Assembly: GCA_026413225.1 (NCBI GenBank)
Contig: CM048552.1
Coordinates: 57,427,001-57,491,000, forward strand
Length of the DNA stretch: 64,000 nt
Source of the DNA: Otis tarda
Lineage: Eukaryota; Chordata; Aves; Otidiformes; Otididae
Reading direction: 5' to 3'
Part shown: positions 25,301 to 45,797 of the stretch, in pieces
How the letters are laid out: each line of letters opens with the position of its first letter
How positions within the stretch are numbered: the first letter of the stretch is position 1
Made by a program: the position numbers and the translations under genes
Notes under the pieces: generated by a model
Seen by the model: the letters and a program-made list of their open reading frames with translations, nothing else
Database searches by the model: none
What the model was told of the DNA's origin: nothing

Positions 25301-28300
25301 AGGCCCTGTGAAACCACAGCAGGGAGGGGAGAGGGGGGCAGCCACAGGGAGGGGTGGGAGTTCTGGAGAGGAGAAGTAGCAAAGCAAGAACTAAAAGCAG
25401 GAGGCAGATGGTATGAAGCTGTGTGAATGAGGAAGTGGGAAGGTGCAAAAGGGGAGTATAGCAAGCAGGGACAGTTTGCTGCCCGGCCATGCTGAAACAA
25501 ATGACTCTCTTCCCTGATGGAGGCCCACCACACACAAAAAGGTCTCAAGGCCACTCAAGATTGCCTGAGAAACAGCTTGCATAAAATAAATCCTATCATG
25601 GCCCAGGGTAAGGAGAACACTTGCTGTGGCAGTGCCCTGTGTGTGCAAAGAAATGAGCCTCATGTTCCCCCCAGGAAAGGATTCCCCCTGTTACTCTGTC
25701 TGTGCTGAAGGACAAGCCTCCTGCTCAGCTCCTGCCCCCCCTGCCCAGGGCTGTGAAGTGCAAATGTGATTTCTGAAAGGGCCCCCTCACCCTTTTCCCA
25801 TCCTCCCTGAGGGAGCAGAACCCTACAGAAAGAGGGGGAGAAATGGAGTCATCCAAATTCCTCGCTGCTTTGGGTCCTTGTAGGGGGAAAAACAGTATCA
25901 CACATTTCCTCCCTTGTCTGCTGTCCCACATGGGTGCCGTGAAAAGCCAGCACAGATGGGTCACTTGGAGGTGAACGAGCCCAGGGCCCTGGAAGTCTCC
26001 CAGAGCAAAACTATCTCACTGAACAATTCTTTCCCTTTAGCGTCTTCCTCAAACTCAGCAAAAGGAACAAGAAACCCCAGATGGGTGCCTGCCTTCCCTC
26101 GGACCTGCTGCACATGTAGAAGGAAACTCAACTCATGTCAAGAGCACCTCTTGGTGGTGTGAGAGGACATCAAAGCAGTGGCAGATCTGTATGAGCTCAG
26201 CTCAGGTCTATGGGCCTACTTCCTGCAGTTTCCTTCCCTTTCCTGCAGCATGCACAACCGAGAGGTTTTAATGTAGCAGCTGCCAGTTGTTCTGAGAGTG
26301 ATTACAATATGTGTTCTTAGAATGTAACATCCCATTTTTAATAATGTAGCTATGATGGAAAGAAAACTCCTAAAAGCCTTTATGTAGGAGGCTATCTTCC
26401 TGCTACAGAGGCACTGGCAGAGGAGGGATGTTTATGGAGTCGCAGCACAGACCACTGGCTTGGACAAGAACTGACTATCCATAGCAGTAGCAGGCAATTA
26501 TCTTCCAAAAGTAATTTGCCCAGAAGGGGGATGGAGATATACCTTCTTGCCAAGACTTCCGCAGCTTATTATTTGGCCTACGGAACTACAGTGCCTTTGA
26601 TATGGGGCATGCAATCCCAACAACAGTCCCTCCTCCCTCACCGATTTTAACTCATCTTCTTCTTCCCCTCTCCCTTCCCCCCTGCCAGTCCCACAAGCCT
26701 ATATGCCAGACTACAAGGAAAAAAACACACCGTGGCATTCAGCAGATCTGTGGTCTTTGTTCATCCCTGCCACCAGGTCCTACTGTGCCACTGGCTGGTT
26801 TTCCATCCAGTTTCTCTTAGCCTGAACCCCATCCCTACCCCCAGTATCTTCACATGAGTGTTACTTTGTCCTAGGTAAGAATCTATGTATTCTCCAGCTC
26901 TCCTCAGCTCTTTTCTCCTCAGTCCCCATCCGTCCCACCCTGGGTGTTCACTCTCTGTTCTTCCCACCCTGCTTCTCCCTAGGCGCATAAGGGTTATTGG
27001 AAACCTTCAGAGAAAAGATCTGGTGAAAATGGAAATGTTCCTTTGGAGAAGCTGTTTCCAAATGCAGTTTCAGCAATTCCCAGAAAGGGATTAGTTTCCT
27101 GCTTGCCTGTCCCAGGCTGCCTGCCCAACCTGGAGCTCCCTGAATCGCTAAGGTCTCCACCAGTGCCAGCTCCCTGAGCCCTCCCTTGTCACCCAGATGT
27201 CTCCCACAGAGAGCTCCCAATGTGTCCAATTGCTTAGAGAGCTATAATAGTTTTTCTCCATCCACCCATAGCATTCTTTAGAGACAGATATACATTCCTT
27301 CTTTTCTGAGTGAGTCCCTATCTCCTGGCCCACTATATTCTGTGCCTGTCTGCCCTTTCAAGCTCCTGCTGCTGCTCTCCTTGTAACAGCCTTTGTCAAT
27401 CTCCCTTCTGTCCTTCTCTGACCTGTATTCCTATGGCCTGTTCCTGCTCTCACTTGCAGAGGAGGCAGTGGGTTTCCTCCCTTCCCTACCACCCACAGAG
27501 GGAACACCTAGTACAGCTGGTCGCTTTGTGCTTCTGAAATAGCCGCAAGCCTTGGAAATGTTCCACAATTGAAGGTTTCTGGGTTGTGGCCAGCGCTGAG
27601 CTCTTGTCCTGAGCAGGTCAGTTGCAATAGCCTCCTGTGGCTTCAGGAGTGCAAAGGTCACAAACCTTTGGAGAAACACTTTTCTTCCTTCAGGAACATC
27701 CCTGCAGAAAACCCACTGTTTCTCGGTCTAACTGGCCTCCAGAAAAAGCCTGGAAATTCTAATTAATTCTGTATCACCACATCCCTTCTTCTATAAAACA
27801 CATCTCCTGCTCATCTACTCATCAGTTCAGGCTGGAGCACACAGATGTGCACACATTTGCACTTTCCCAGGCTTAGTGTTGCATGGGAGGAGATGAAAGG
27901 AAGAGAAGGCAGACTCTCATTTCAAGAAAGGAAAGGATAGAGCAGAGCCTCCTAGGATCTTTCTGCTCCTTGTTTCTCTTTTGTTAAGGTGATTGCTTCC
28001 TTCTCCTTGCTGCTTCACTCTAAAACTCTTTTATCTTTTGAGGACAAGATGGAAGAGGTCTGGCAGCAGCTCTCACTGGCTTCTTTTGCATGGAAGTAGG
28101 GGAGAGAGTGTATAGGGAGAAGCTGGTTTGCAGGGGCTTCTCTCATCCGCTAGCCTTGGCTCTCAGAGTACTGGCAGTGGAGAGAACACAGTACATGGCA
28201 TCCCTTGATGCACTGGCTCCACTTCGTGGTGAACACACAGATTCCCACAACATTCCTTTGTACTAGTAATAGGAGCAGATGGGGAAGTGCAGCAGGACCA

Positions 28301-28599
28301 TATCACCCCAGGAGAGGAGGGACGGAGCAGCCATGCTGGTGGCTGCTGGTTCCTAGAGGCTGCTTAACTTCCTTGTTCAGCCTTCACATCATTCCATGTG
28401 ACATTTTGTCACTGATGCTCAGGGACACTGGGAAGACCTGAAAAACCTTCATTGCCCCTCATTGCCCCCTAATTCCACTTCAGATACCCTTGCCTGTTTA
28501 CACGACCTCCAAAATTTGGATTATAAAGAAGGGAGGGGGAAACTCACCACTTCACTTTCTCACCCCTATTCTAACCCTTGTTCAGCTCCCTGTGAAATC
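19341..28599. other. Intergenic spacer between head-to-head CYTH4 and RAC2
   Basis: No exon, RNA gene or well-defined interspersed repeat was recognised. The stretch contains the long GGAA microsatellite (22274-22429), an AT-rich portion (about 23700-24850) and pyrimidine-rich tracts toward RAC2. Open frames are short and unlike known proteins. Confidence 0.6.
22274..22429 (+). repeat. (GGAA)39 microsatellite inside a polypurine tract
   Basis: 156 bp of uninterrupted GGAA/AAGG repeat (39 units) by direct reading. It continues as imperfect purine-rich sequence (GAAG, GGGA, AAGGAG units) to about 22560. Purine-only sequence runs from about 22269 to 22446. The long poly-Lys/Gly/Arg or Ser/Phe/Leu/Pro frames over it are products of the repeat, not genes. 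Confidence 0.97.
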
Positions 28600-28944
28600 A
28601 GTTTGGTGCGCCCGGCCGTTTACTGGGATGGTGTGGGAAGGGAGTGGGTGAGACATGCGGGGAGAAAAAAAAAAATTACAACAGTCATCATCCCAACCAT
28701 GAAGTCACGCACGCCCCGCCTTGCACTAACGGCCTCGGCCACAGAGCTGCTACTGTGGTGGGAGGGGAGGAGCCGGAGGGTGATCATCGAGTGAAGTTCC
28801 CTCTTCCACTTCCTCCCTCCCCGCAACCTGCCGCTTACTGCAGCACAAGGGCTGATACCCAAATTTGCCCATCTCTCCCCGGTGTTTGCCTTGGCCTGAC
28901 TTTCCTTTGCCCCAGGCGCTGTCCTCCACCACGGGTCCAGAGAC
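28600..28944 (+). promoter_or_regulatory. RAC2: Putative RAC2 promoter and 5' UTR
   Basis: A moderately GC-rich segment directly upstream of the RAC2 ATG. CACTTCCT at 28807-28814 is AGGAAGTG on the other strand, the core bound by PU.1 and related ETS factors that drive myeloid genes. No TATA box is seen. The transcription start was not located. Confidence 0.4.
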
Positions 28945-37397
<8,453 letters not shown>

Positions 37398-37401
37398 GCG
37401 A

Positions 37402-38156
37402 GTAAGTCTCAAAGGATCCCTGGGAGTGACACCAGTGGCCTTTTACTGCTCCTGAAATGTCAGAGCCGCTGGGTTCCTATGACCTGCTGTGCCTGGTGGG
37501 ATGGGTCACCCTCCAAAAGAGAAGGGGAGACGCAGTCCTGCTTGGGGACAGGATATGGTATGACAGAGCACATGGACCCCTGAACCACTTCCCTCTCCTT
37601 GCTGCCTGCCTATTGGCAGTTTTACTCCCATCTCCTGGTGCAGGGCAGCCCAGAATTTTCCACCTCTGCCCTCACAGAGGACAACTGGCACCTTCTGTCA
37701 TAGAGGGAACTGCATCCAGGCTGCCCAGGGGATGACCTGCTGCAAGAGCTTTAAAGCCACAGCTTTCTTCGCATACAGAAGAAAAAAAAAAAAAAAGGCT
37801 GTTCCTTATTCATGGCGGTTGCCCAATGGCCCTTCCTCTTACCAGGTCCTGCTCACCTCAAGGGGGTTTTTGCATTGCTGTTCATTGGCAGGCAGCAGCT
37901 TCTCCCCCAGGACTCCTTTACTCCTCGTATTGTCCCCACCCCACCTGCCCTTCCCCTTCAACTCAAGGCAGCAGAGGGAGGAGAGAAGCTTCAGGAGGAG
38001 AGGCAAAGCTGGCCGGAGCCTGAGGAGAGAGAAGAGTGAGAGCTTTCTAGCTGGGACCCTGTCCCTTCATTCTTCCAACACCACCAGGGCAGAGGGAGGC
38101 AGAGCAGGAAAATAGCCAAACTGGTTTCACAATGTCTGTTGTGTTTTTGGCTACAG
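37402..38156 (+). other. RAC2: Probable intron in the RAC2 3' UTR
   Basis: The stop codon ends at 37397 and GTAAGT follows at 37402. A strong acceptor (pyrimidine tract, GGCTACAG) ends at 38156. The human gene is recalled as having seven exons, with the last one non-coding. A junction four bases after the stop is too close to trigger nonsense-mediated decay. Confidence 0.55.
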
Positions 38157-38420
38157 ATCCCGGCCCCGTCCTGATCCCAGGCTCTGCCCAGCATGCAGGA
38201 GAGCAATGGCTCCAGCACCCCAGAGCTCAGTACCTTGTGGCGGTCACTGCGCTTTTTACTTCTGCTGGCTTGAAAGACTGTTGTGGGTCTGTAGCACTGG
38301 TTTGTCTGTTTGCACAACTTCCCCACACTCGCCCCACCCAGCGGCCCCTTCCCTTCCTCACTGACCCCTGAGGTCACAACGTAGTGAATAAGACCCAATA
38401 AATAGACCTTACCTTCTTAC
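38157..38420 (+). other. RAC2: RAC2 terminal untranslated exon
   Basis: From the acceptor at 38155-38156 to just past the poly(A) signal at 38397. If the 3' UTR intron is not removed, this is simply the end of a roughly 1-kb continuous 3' UTR. Confidence 0.55.
38397..38402 (+). terminator. RAC2: RAC2 poly(A) signal
   Basis: Canonical AATAAA, followed about 20 bases later by the GT-rich element TGTCTGTGGTGTGTTGC, the expected downstream sequence element. Confidence 0.8.
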
Positions 38421-38429
38421 CATGTCTGT

Positions 38430-40800
38430 GGTGTGTTGCATCTCAGAGGGGGGACACTGCCCCAAAGCAGTGAGCAAGGGTACAGCTCGGGGGGAGGCAT
38501 CTGCCAGTTGTGCCCCTCCTTTGGCAGTGACAACCCAGGCAGCAACACACTGAGCTTGGTACTGGGGAGCACCAGCCACTATAGGATGAAGAGACAAGTC
38601 CTGATTCCTGCACTGAGTTGCTAAGTTCTCAGCTGAGCCTTCTGCACTCCTCAGTAAAGTGCAAATATTGTGTGCCAGCCAAAGGCAGCGAGGTGATTAC
38701 ACCTCGGCTTTTGCCCTTCCTCTTCTCAGCATCTATGGGTTCAAAGGAAAAGTTGTCTCCCCTCCGAGACACACAGAGGATGAGATGCAGGCTTTGGGAG
38801 GGGGCACCTGGGCCCAGACTCCTCTCCATGGGAGCTGCCCCTGCAGGTTGCTGGGGACACCCTTTCACCAAAACATTTCTGCAGTAAAGCTCCTAAGCTC
38901 ACGTCATATGCAGTCATATCGGTACCCACACTTGCTCATGCTGCCAGGCACAGGCAGAGCGAGAACAGGAAGGGGGGGGGGTTGGGGGGGGGAAGAAGAG
39001 CAAGGAATGAGTCACCAGTCCAGACAAATTGCCTCCAAGTCACTAAAATTAAGCTGAAGAGAGTGGTCCCAGCAGTACTATGGATCTGGCAGCTGTGAGC
39101 ACCTGCCTTCCTGATGCATTGCAGGGACTTGAGTAAGAAGATTTTACAGGATGCCTGCTACTGCCACTGCTTGCGAGAGGGAGGAGGGCTCATGGTGCAA
39201 TGATTGGCACTGCAAAATCCTGCAGTCCTAGGAGGGCATGGAGAAACTGTGGAGTTGAGCCAGCTTACTGCTCCCTGATGCAGCACCACCTCTGAGTTTC
39301 AAAGGCTGCCTCCTGCACTGAGGAGGGGCACAGGTAGTGTCGGCAACAACCCGCCACAGGGAAGCCCCTGAGGTACCCTGCTGCCAGGGAAATTTCTGTA
39401 AATTCAATTAATGGTGAGATCTGAGGAAGGCAATTCATTCAGTGATGTGATGTATTATCCAGTGATAATGTCCAGAGCAATCCTGGTAGATGTCCTGTGG
39501 CAACGAGTTCCACGGATGTCTGCACTGCTGCTGGATGAATTGCCCAAGCCCCTTGCAAAGCTAATGTGTCAACATCAGTCCAGAAGTGCAGAAATTAAGT
39601 CTCTGGTGTGGGCATATACCCATGGATGGGCAAGGGACACAAAGTCCTTGAGACTGGGATCTAGCCTTCCTTAAACATCCTAAATATGACTCAAACCAAT
39701 GAATTCCCAGTGGGTTATTACTTCCTCTCCAGTTTTCAAGCCTTGGCTTTTACCTTCTAAGTCTGCCCCGTCCCCTATTACATACAGCAATGCAGAGAGG
39801 AGAGGCTCACCTACCTCTGGAAGTGCACAGGCTGAGCTCTCCTTCCAACACAATTCATGCAGTTTGCACAACCCCATTGGGGCTGAGAATGGGGCAGAAC
39901 TCTGAGCCCTGAGGAAGCGAGCTGGAGATCTGGAAGTTGTGACCCTACAACTGCGCTTGTGTTAACAAGTCCTGGAAGGCGTAGCTGGCCTGGGTAGAGC
40001 CCTCCTGTTGCATGGCTCTGTTTCTTCTAAGACAGAAGCTCGGGGGTGTCTTGGTGCTGCAGATACCTGCCCTGCCATGACAAAGATAGCCACTGGGTGC
40101 TGCCCATGCCATTCCTTCCCCACGAGGCCTCATCTCCCCGTGTGACTCCAGACAGCGTTGTGGCCAAGATGTAGGCTAAGGTATCCCGACAGCTTTGAAG
40201 CCCTGTACTGCCTTCACTTCTTCACCTTTGAGCTGCACTGGCTGGACATAAGGTTGCTCAGGCAGGTTTGGAAGGATAGGTTTTAGACCCTTGCTGTGTT
40301 CTACTCGCAGAGATACTCCCTGCTTCTGTTAAGGCTGGAATTTGCCCTAGGAGCTCAAATGCTCATAACAGCAGTGCCAAATGTCAAGAGCTGGGTGACT
40401 GCACAGCACAAGGAGTCACTGATGCTGGCCCCAGGGCAGGGAAGGGGATGAGGACTACAGGGAAGCACTTTGTGCAGGGAATGGGATGAGGAAATCCTAA
40501 TTTTCTTCCTGGGAGAACTGCTCACACAAAGTTGCTTAATTTCTTGCCCTGCCCCATTTCTTCAGGGTCCACTCCTTGCAGCAGGGACGAAATTTGGTAG
40601 GACAGTCTGAGGCTGTTGAACTGGAGCTTCTTCCCAAAGAAGGTGCAAAAGACATGAGACTGGGCATAGTGCCAGGGGAAGGAGAGAATTGAGACATCTG
40701 CCCTCAGCTCCATCCATCTGGAGGTGCTCCCAGGACAGAAGAGAAGGGAGAAGGGTTTGTGTGCCCAGCATCCACTCCGGCTTCCGAGCATCTTGCCAGC
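38430..40800. other. Intergenic spacer between RAC2 and SSTR3
   Basis: No gene recognised. It contains the poly-G tract at 38972-38992. The segment around 39400-39560 looks vaguely like an old interspersed repeat but could not be assigned. Confidence 0.55.
38972..38992 (+). repeat. Poly-G tract (10 G, TT, 9 G)
   Basis: Two long G runs separated by TT, directly visible; a candidate for G-quadruplex formation. Run lengths in such tracts are prone to sequencing error. Confidence 0.9.
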
Positions 40801-40819
40801 CAGAAGGCTTTGCCGTGTC

Positions 40820-41582
40820 CCTGCAGCCCCGCTCCTGCCCTCCTCCTCGAAACAAGGAGCCCGTCTCCCGTGTGCCCGTCGGCTCTTTCGCACTGCCCAA
40901 CTCCCCACCCCCCACCACCCCACGCTGGGGGAGCCCAGCCGAGTGGAGCCCTCCTCGCCTCCTGCCACGCCACTCTCCCACCGCACAGCTGCTCTCCGCA
41001 TCCCTCTCTTCTCCCCCTCCCTCTCCCCTGCGCTGTTCCCAGCATCTTTTACCGCACTCCCCATTCCTCCGCCCTCCCTTCCTCTGCGCTCCCGCCTCTC
41101 TCCTTGCCCCTCTCTTTACCCCCCTCCCTCCCCCACCTTTTTATCGTCCACCCCCGGTCTCTCCCCCCGGCTCCTCTCCGTTCTCCTGCCCTATCGCACA
41201 TCCCCTCCTTCTCCCCTCGGTGTTTCCGTGCGTGGCGCCGATTGGCTGCCGGCATCCCTCCCCCGGTAGCCCCAACCCGGCAGACGAGCCCCCCGCTCCC
41301 GCAGATGGCGGGGGGAGAGCGGCCGGAGGGAGGGTGAGGGACTGCGCACCCCCCACACAAACACTCCCCCCACCACGGGGCGCGGGAGTGGGTCCCAGTC
41401 CCACGGCGGTCACGGTCACGGAGGGGGGCGATGGGCAGGTCCAGGATGAAGGACTTGCCTCTCCGGTAGCATGCGGTGGGACTGCTTTGCTCGATTGCTC
41501 TTGAGAAAGGGGAAAGGGGGAAAAAAAAATGTGACACGGATTCTCCCGGTGAAGCAGAGGAAAATGCACATCCCAACGACAC
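40820..41582 (+). promoter_or_regulatory. SSTR3: GC-rich island and putative SSTR3 promoter / 5' exon
   Basis: This is the most GC- and CpG-rich stretch of the window (for example the CCGGCTCC, GGCGCCGAT and GCGGCCGG segments at about 41160-41330). It ends in a purine-rich stretch and a consensus donor, GTAAGT, at 41583. An island followed by a strong donor 3 kb upstream of the receptor acceptor is what an SSTR3 5' untranslated exon would look like. The long open frames here on both strands are low-complexity proline/serine or glycine/arginine products of base composition. The transcription start was not located. Confidence 0.55.
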
Positions 41583-44536
41583 GTAAGTACCAGGCGGCTC
41601 TGCCCGCTCTTCCCAGCTGTCTCCCGCGGGCATGAGTCCATGCAGAAGTTCATTCTGCAGTCCCAGAGAAGGAAACCTGCCGACCCCCTCCGGCCCCCTG
41701 ACCCCCATCTCTGCCAGCCCACCCCCACTGTGAGGGGAGAGTCCTGAGCTGGAACGGGGCCGTGGGAAACAAGGTGGACAGGAGGGGAGGGTGGCCGGAG
41801 GGTTGCAGGTTGCTGGGCTCAGCTTTTATTCCTGCTTTGCAACCAGGTCTAGGCTCAGCTTTTAGCATTCACCTCCTCTCATTCAATGCAGAAATATATA
41901 TTTTTTTTCCCTGAAGAAAACAGTAGCATCAATTTACCTCCTACCTCTCTGCTATCCCTCTGCTCTCCAGATGCAAGGACCAGATATATTTTGGTAGCAC
42001 CTGTTAGGGGATCCCAAGCCTCTTGCAACAGGTGCCATCCACATAACGAGGGACAGACCCCAAGCAGATGCTGACATGTTATCAGCCTGAGGCCAGGGTT
42101 CCTCATCAATTCCTGCCTACACGGATGCTGCCAAAGCAGCCAGCAGAGTCAATCCAATCCAGATGAGGCACCGGTGTCCAGTGATTGTCCTGTTGAACTA
42201 GCCAGGATACGTGATAGGGTGTTTGAGCTGGTAGATGGTACTTGACAAAGTTAGAGTGACACAGACAGACCATTCCTACTTAAAGACAAAGTCTCTCCAC
42301 TGCACTCTGAACAGGAGAATGAGTTGATAGTGAATCAGTGCTTCGCTGAATGCATTAGCATTTTTGATAGGGTTTTTTGGAGCCCTGAAGCTGGGGTTTG
42401 CTCTATTGCTAAACCACAGCCTGAGCAATCAGTTTTGATGGTTTTGATGTCTGGATCCCCAGACACTTCCCCATATGCTCTTCAGCCCCAGCATGAGTGT
42501 CCCCATCCATATTTGCTATTTGTAGGGCTCTGTCTCCAAATGCTTTTCCTTTTTTTTTGGAAATTCTTTTGCATGCAGGAGGAACATCCAAAGGGGTTGC
42601 TAACTGTGTCACCACCTTTTAGTGTGTCATCATTTTATGAACCTACTGTTCTGGTCTCTGCCACCCTTTGCAGGGATCTTTGTCCCCAGAGCAACCACTG
42701 CCCTCCCCTTTCCTCCAACAAGTGACTTGCATCACTGGAACAGCACTGGAAAAAAATAGCAGAGGAAAAATCCTTAAGCTTAGAAATAGAGTTTCAAATC
42801 ACTTCCTACTCTGCCCATTCATTGCAGACTCTCATGGTGTGTGGGACAACCCAGTACTGCAGGACCTCAAGAGATGTGCTTCTATCAGGATGGTGTGTCA
42901 CAGCCTGAGGCACCTGCAAATAAAGAAAATCTAAACAATTCCAGTCCTTCAAAGCCTATTTAAGTATAGTAGGAAACATTTATCCAATAGCCTGTAGAAA
43001 TAGCCTCAAGACATAGTTACCCAATTGTGTTTTTGCAGGGCCTATCAGATGAGATTCTTTCAGCATAAGCTTTGATACACCTGTGGAATCTGTTGGGTTT
43101 GCCTATCTGATATCCAAGGAATCCATCCAAAGCTGAGGTCTCCCCTAAGGCTTCCCGAAGTTGGAATGACACCTACACAAAAGAATAAAATGTGTAATAT
43201 CAAGACATGTGTGAACAACGTTGTGATGCTGCAGAGAATTGCATCTGGGAGAAACATCTCTGGAGTGTTTCTGGCCTTCTGAAAGTAGTTAATATTGGGA
43301 GGAGATGCCTGGTCTTCATTTCAATAACAAAGGAACTTCAGAGCCCTAAGAGATTTGTTGGGATGCTTGAAGGTGAGCCTCAGGGTCCCTGCTCTCTTCT
43401 ACCAAGTCATCCTAACTTCCAAGGAGCTAGTTCATCGAGAGAGTGACTCTGCCAGTCCACACTTCCAGAAAATTTTGCCAGAGCCCGAGTGATCCTGAAA
43501 GCATCACAAATCTCACCTGCATAAGGTTTGCCAGGGTGTCTCTGGTCTGGAGTATACGCTGGGCTCTGTCACTCACATATCTGGAGCCCTGACAAAAGAC
43601 AAGAGTCACGTCCTTCCCTTATCTGTTTCTTCTCTCCGTGCAGCTTCTCACCTCATGTCAGCAGAGAGCTGGTGGAGAGTGGAGAGCTTGTTTGTTCCAG
43701 GCTCTCTCTGCGTGATCTGATTGCTGTTTCCATGCCAAACCCTGATGTGACGGGCAATTGGGCACCTCAGATTAGGATGGCTGGGACACTGCTTTGGTGT
43801 TGCAAACAGCTGGGGCCAGCAGAGCCTCTTCCATTAGCAGTGTGTTGCAGGGTGCAGAAGGAGAGAGAAAACAAGAGAGAAAGAGACAAGAGAGTTCTGA
43901 CTGATCCCTCTTGCTGTACCCAAAATAGTCTAGCTCTTCCTTTGTTCTCAACACGGCACAACACAAACCAGCTGAGATCAGCCTCTGGGTTAGGATTAAG
44001 AGCAGAAGTGCTTTCATTTCTGCTGGTGGTAACAAGCCATTGATAACCTGGCCAGTCCAAAAAGAGCTTCTGCAAGCAGGAGAATACTCAGTGAATGGAG
44101 GAGGCAGAGTTGGGATAGCACTTTGTCACTGGATGCTCTTCCCTCTTTTGTTCGTAAGGCATCTGCCATTCATAAATGAGGCTCAGGCCCCTGGTGACTA
44201 TGTCCTCAGTATTGGATCCATTAGCAGAAAACGAGAAATTTCCCTGTACCTATCCTGTCTGTAGTTCTTTCCCCAGAGGATCTTTCCGTATTGAGAGAAG
44301 ATCCATTGGCCCACATTGAGCCATGTCCCTGTTTGTCCCTCTATGCCCACTGTGCCTCCCAGGTCTAGATGGGGTCAATATTGTCCTACATCTTCCAGTG
44401 GCTGCCAGTATCCACAAACTCACCTCAACTTCCCATGCTTGTCTGTGCCTACACACAGTTAATGTGGTGATTTTATCTGTGGCTTATTCAGCTGTCCCCG
44501 ATATGAATGGTTTTTTTCTCCTCCTCTCACCTCCAG
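41583..44536 (+). other. SSTR3: Probable 5' UTR intron of SSTR3
   Basis: GTAAGT donor at 41583 and acceptor CTCCTCTCACCTCCAG ending at 44536, 55 bases before the receptor ATG. Apart from these ends I recognised nothing in the 2.95 kb. The pairing is inferred from signal strength and from the usual non-coding first exon of the SSTR3 gene. Confidence 0.55.
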
Positions 44537-44591
44537 ATTGCTAACTGATCCTGCAAGGACACGGCACCCCGTCCTCTTCCGTGCCTCTGCT

Positions 44592-45797
44592 ATGGACACT
44601 TCTGCTTTCAGCCTCCCCACGCCGGCAGTGTCGGAGGAAGGGAATGCTTCTGGCAGCTGGGCAGGTTTCACCACCCCCAACAGCTCCACCACCGCCAGCC
44701 CTGGTGTGGTTGTCAGTGGTGTCCTCATACCCCTGGTCTACCTCATTGTCTGTGTGGTGGGGCTGGCTGGAAATTCTCTGGTCATTTACGTGGTCCTGCG
44801 GCACTCTGTGAGTGAGTCGGTGACCAATGTCTACATCTTGAACCTGGCTCTAGCTGATGAGCTCTTCATGCTGGGCCTGCCATTCCTGGCTGCACAAAAT
44901 GCCCTGTCCTACTGGCCATTCGGTTCTTTCATGTGCCGCCTGGTGATGGCTGTGGATGCCATCAACCAGTTCACCAGCATCTTCTGTCTGACAGTGATGA
45001 GTGTTGATCGTTACCTGGCTGTGGTCCACCCAGGGAAGTCTTCCAAATGGCGGACGGCACGGGTGGCCAAGGCTGTGAGTGCAACTGTGTGGGTGCTGTC
45101 TTCTGTGGTGGTGCTGCCCGTGGTGGTCTTCTCAGATGTCCCCTTAGGGATGAGCACATGCCACATTCAGTGGCCAGAGCCTGCCTCAGTGTGGAGAGCT
45201 GGCTTCATCGTCTACACTGCCACCCTGGGATTCTTTGGGCCACTGCTAGTGATTTGTCTCTGCTACCTTCTTATCGTCGTGAAGGTCCGTTCCTCTGGCA
45301 GGCGGGTGAGGGCTCTGTCTTCCAAGCACAAGCTTTCAGAGCGGAGGGTGACTCGCATGGTGGTGGCTGTTGTGGCTGTCTTCGTCCTTTGCTGGCTCCC
45401 CTTCTATGTCCTCAACATAATCAATGTCGTCTGCCCACTGCCAGAGGAGCCGTCCCTCTTTGGTGTCTACTTCCTCGTGGTGGTGCTGCCGTATGCCAAC
45501 AGTTGTGCCAATCCTATCATCTACGGCTTCCTCTCCTACCGCTTCAAGCAGGGCTTCCGGAGGGCCATCCTCAGGCCATCCCGCCGAGTCCAGAGCCAGG
45601 AGGTACCAGCATGTCCCCCAGAGAAGACTGATGATGAAGGGGAAGAGGGCGAGATTAGCAAGATCACCCAGAATGGTAATGACAGGCAGGAACATCCTCT
45701 AAGCAGCGGGGAAGGAGAAAGCAATGCACAAAAACCACTCCCTGAGGAGCCTGTGGGATGTGAAAAGAACAACAAGTTGCATGTCAGTTATTTATGA
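44592..45797 (+). CDS. SSTR3: SSTR3, somatostatin receptor type 3 (single coding exon)
   Basis: A class A GPCR that couples to Gi and lowers cAMP when it binds somatostatin. 401 residues; human is about 418. ATG 44592 is the first in the frame (upstream codons in frame are non-ATG). Sequons at Asn18 and Asn30; seven membrane segments from about 41 to 314; Cys115-Cys190 disulfide; Asp122 in TM3, the usual salt-bridge partner of the somatostatin lysine; DRY at 139-141; the somatostatin receptor signature [11 protein letters not shown] at 301-311; tail ending HVSYL where human ends ISYL. The transmembrane core is nearly identical to human SSTR3, including [20 protein letters not shown], which separates it from SSTR1, 2, 4 and 5. 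In the third intracellular loop the mammalian ciliary APSCQ motif is replaced by ALSSK (241-245). Gene order supports the call. Confidence 0.97.
   Translation: MDTSAFSLPTPAVSEEGNASGSWAGFTTPNSSTTASPGVVVSGVLIPLVYLIVCVVGLAGNSLVIYVVLRHSVSESVTNVYILNLALADELFMLGLPFLAAQNALSYWPFGSFMCRLVMAVDAINQFTSIFCLTVMSVDRYLAVVHPGKSSKWRTARVAKAVSATVWVLSSVVVLPVVVFSDVPLGMSTCHIQWPEPASVWRAGFIVYTATLGFFGPLLVICLCYLLIVVKVRSSGRRVRALSSKHKLSERRVTRMVVAVVAVFVLCWLPFYVLNIINVVCPLPEEPSLFGVYFLVVVLPYANSCANPIIYGFLSYRFKQGFRRAILRPSRRVQSQEVPACPPEKTDDEGEEGEISKITQNGNDRQEHPLSSGEGESNAQKPLPEEPVGCEKNNKLHVSYL

Noticed and set aside
39400..39560. Segment with a vaguely repeat-like feel (CCTGTGGCAACGAGTTCCAC)
   Set aside because: It could not be assigned to any repeat family from memory; a repeat-library search would be needed.
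40522..41728. Open frames up to 271 aa over the GC-rich island, both strands
   Set aside because: Low-complexity Pro/Ser/Leu or Gly/Arg products of GC-rich sequence. All overlap one another, none resembles a known protein, and the island fits a promoter better.
44538..44591. An 18-codon N-terminal extension of SSTR3 (419 aa in total)
   Set aside because: The first codon is TTG, not ATG, and it lies two bases after a splice acceptor. The first ATG in frame is 44592.
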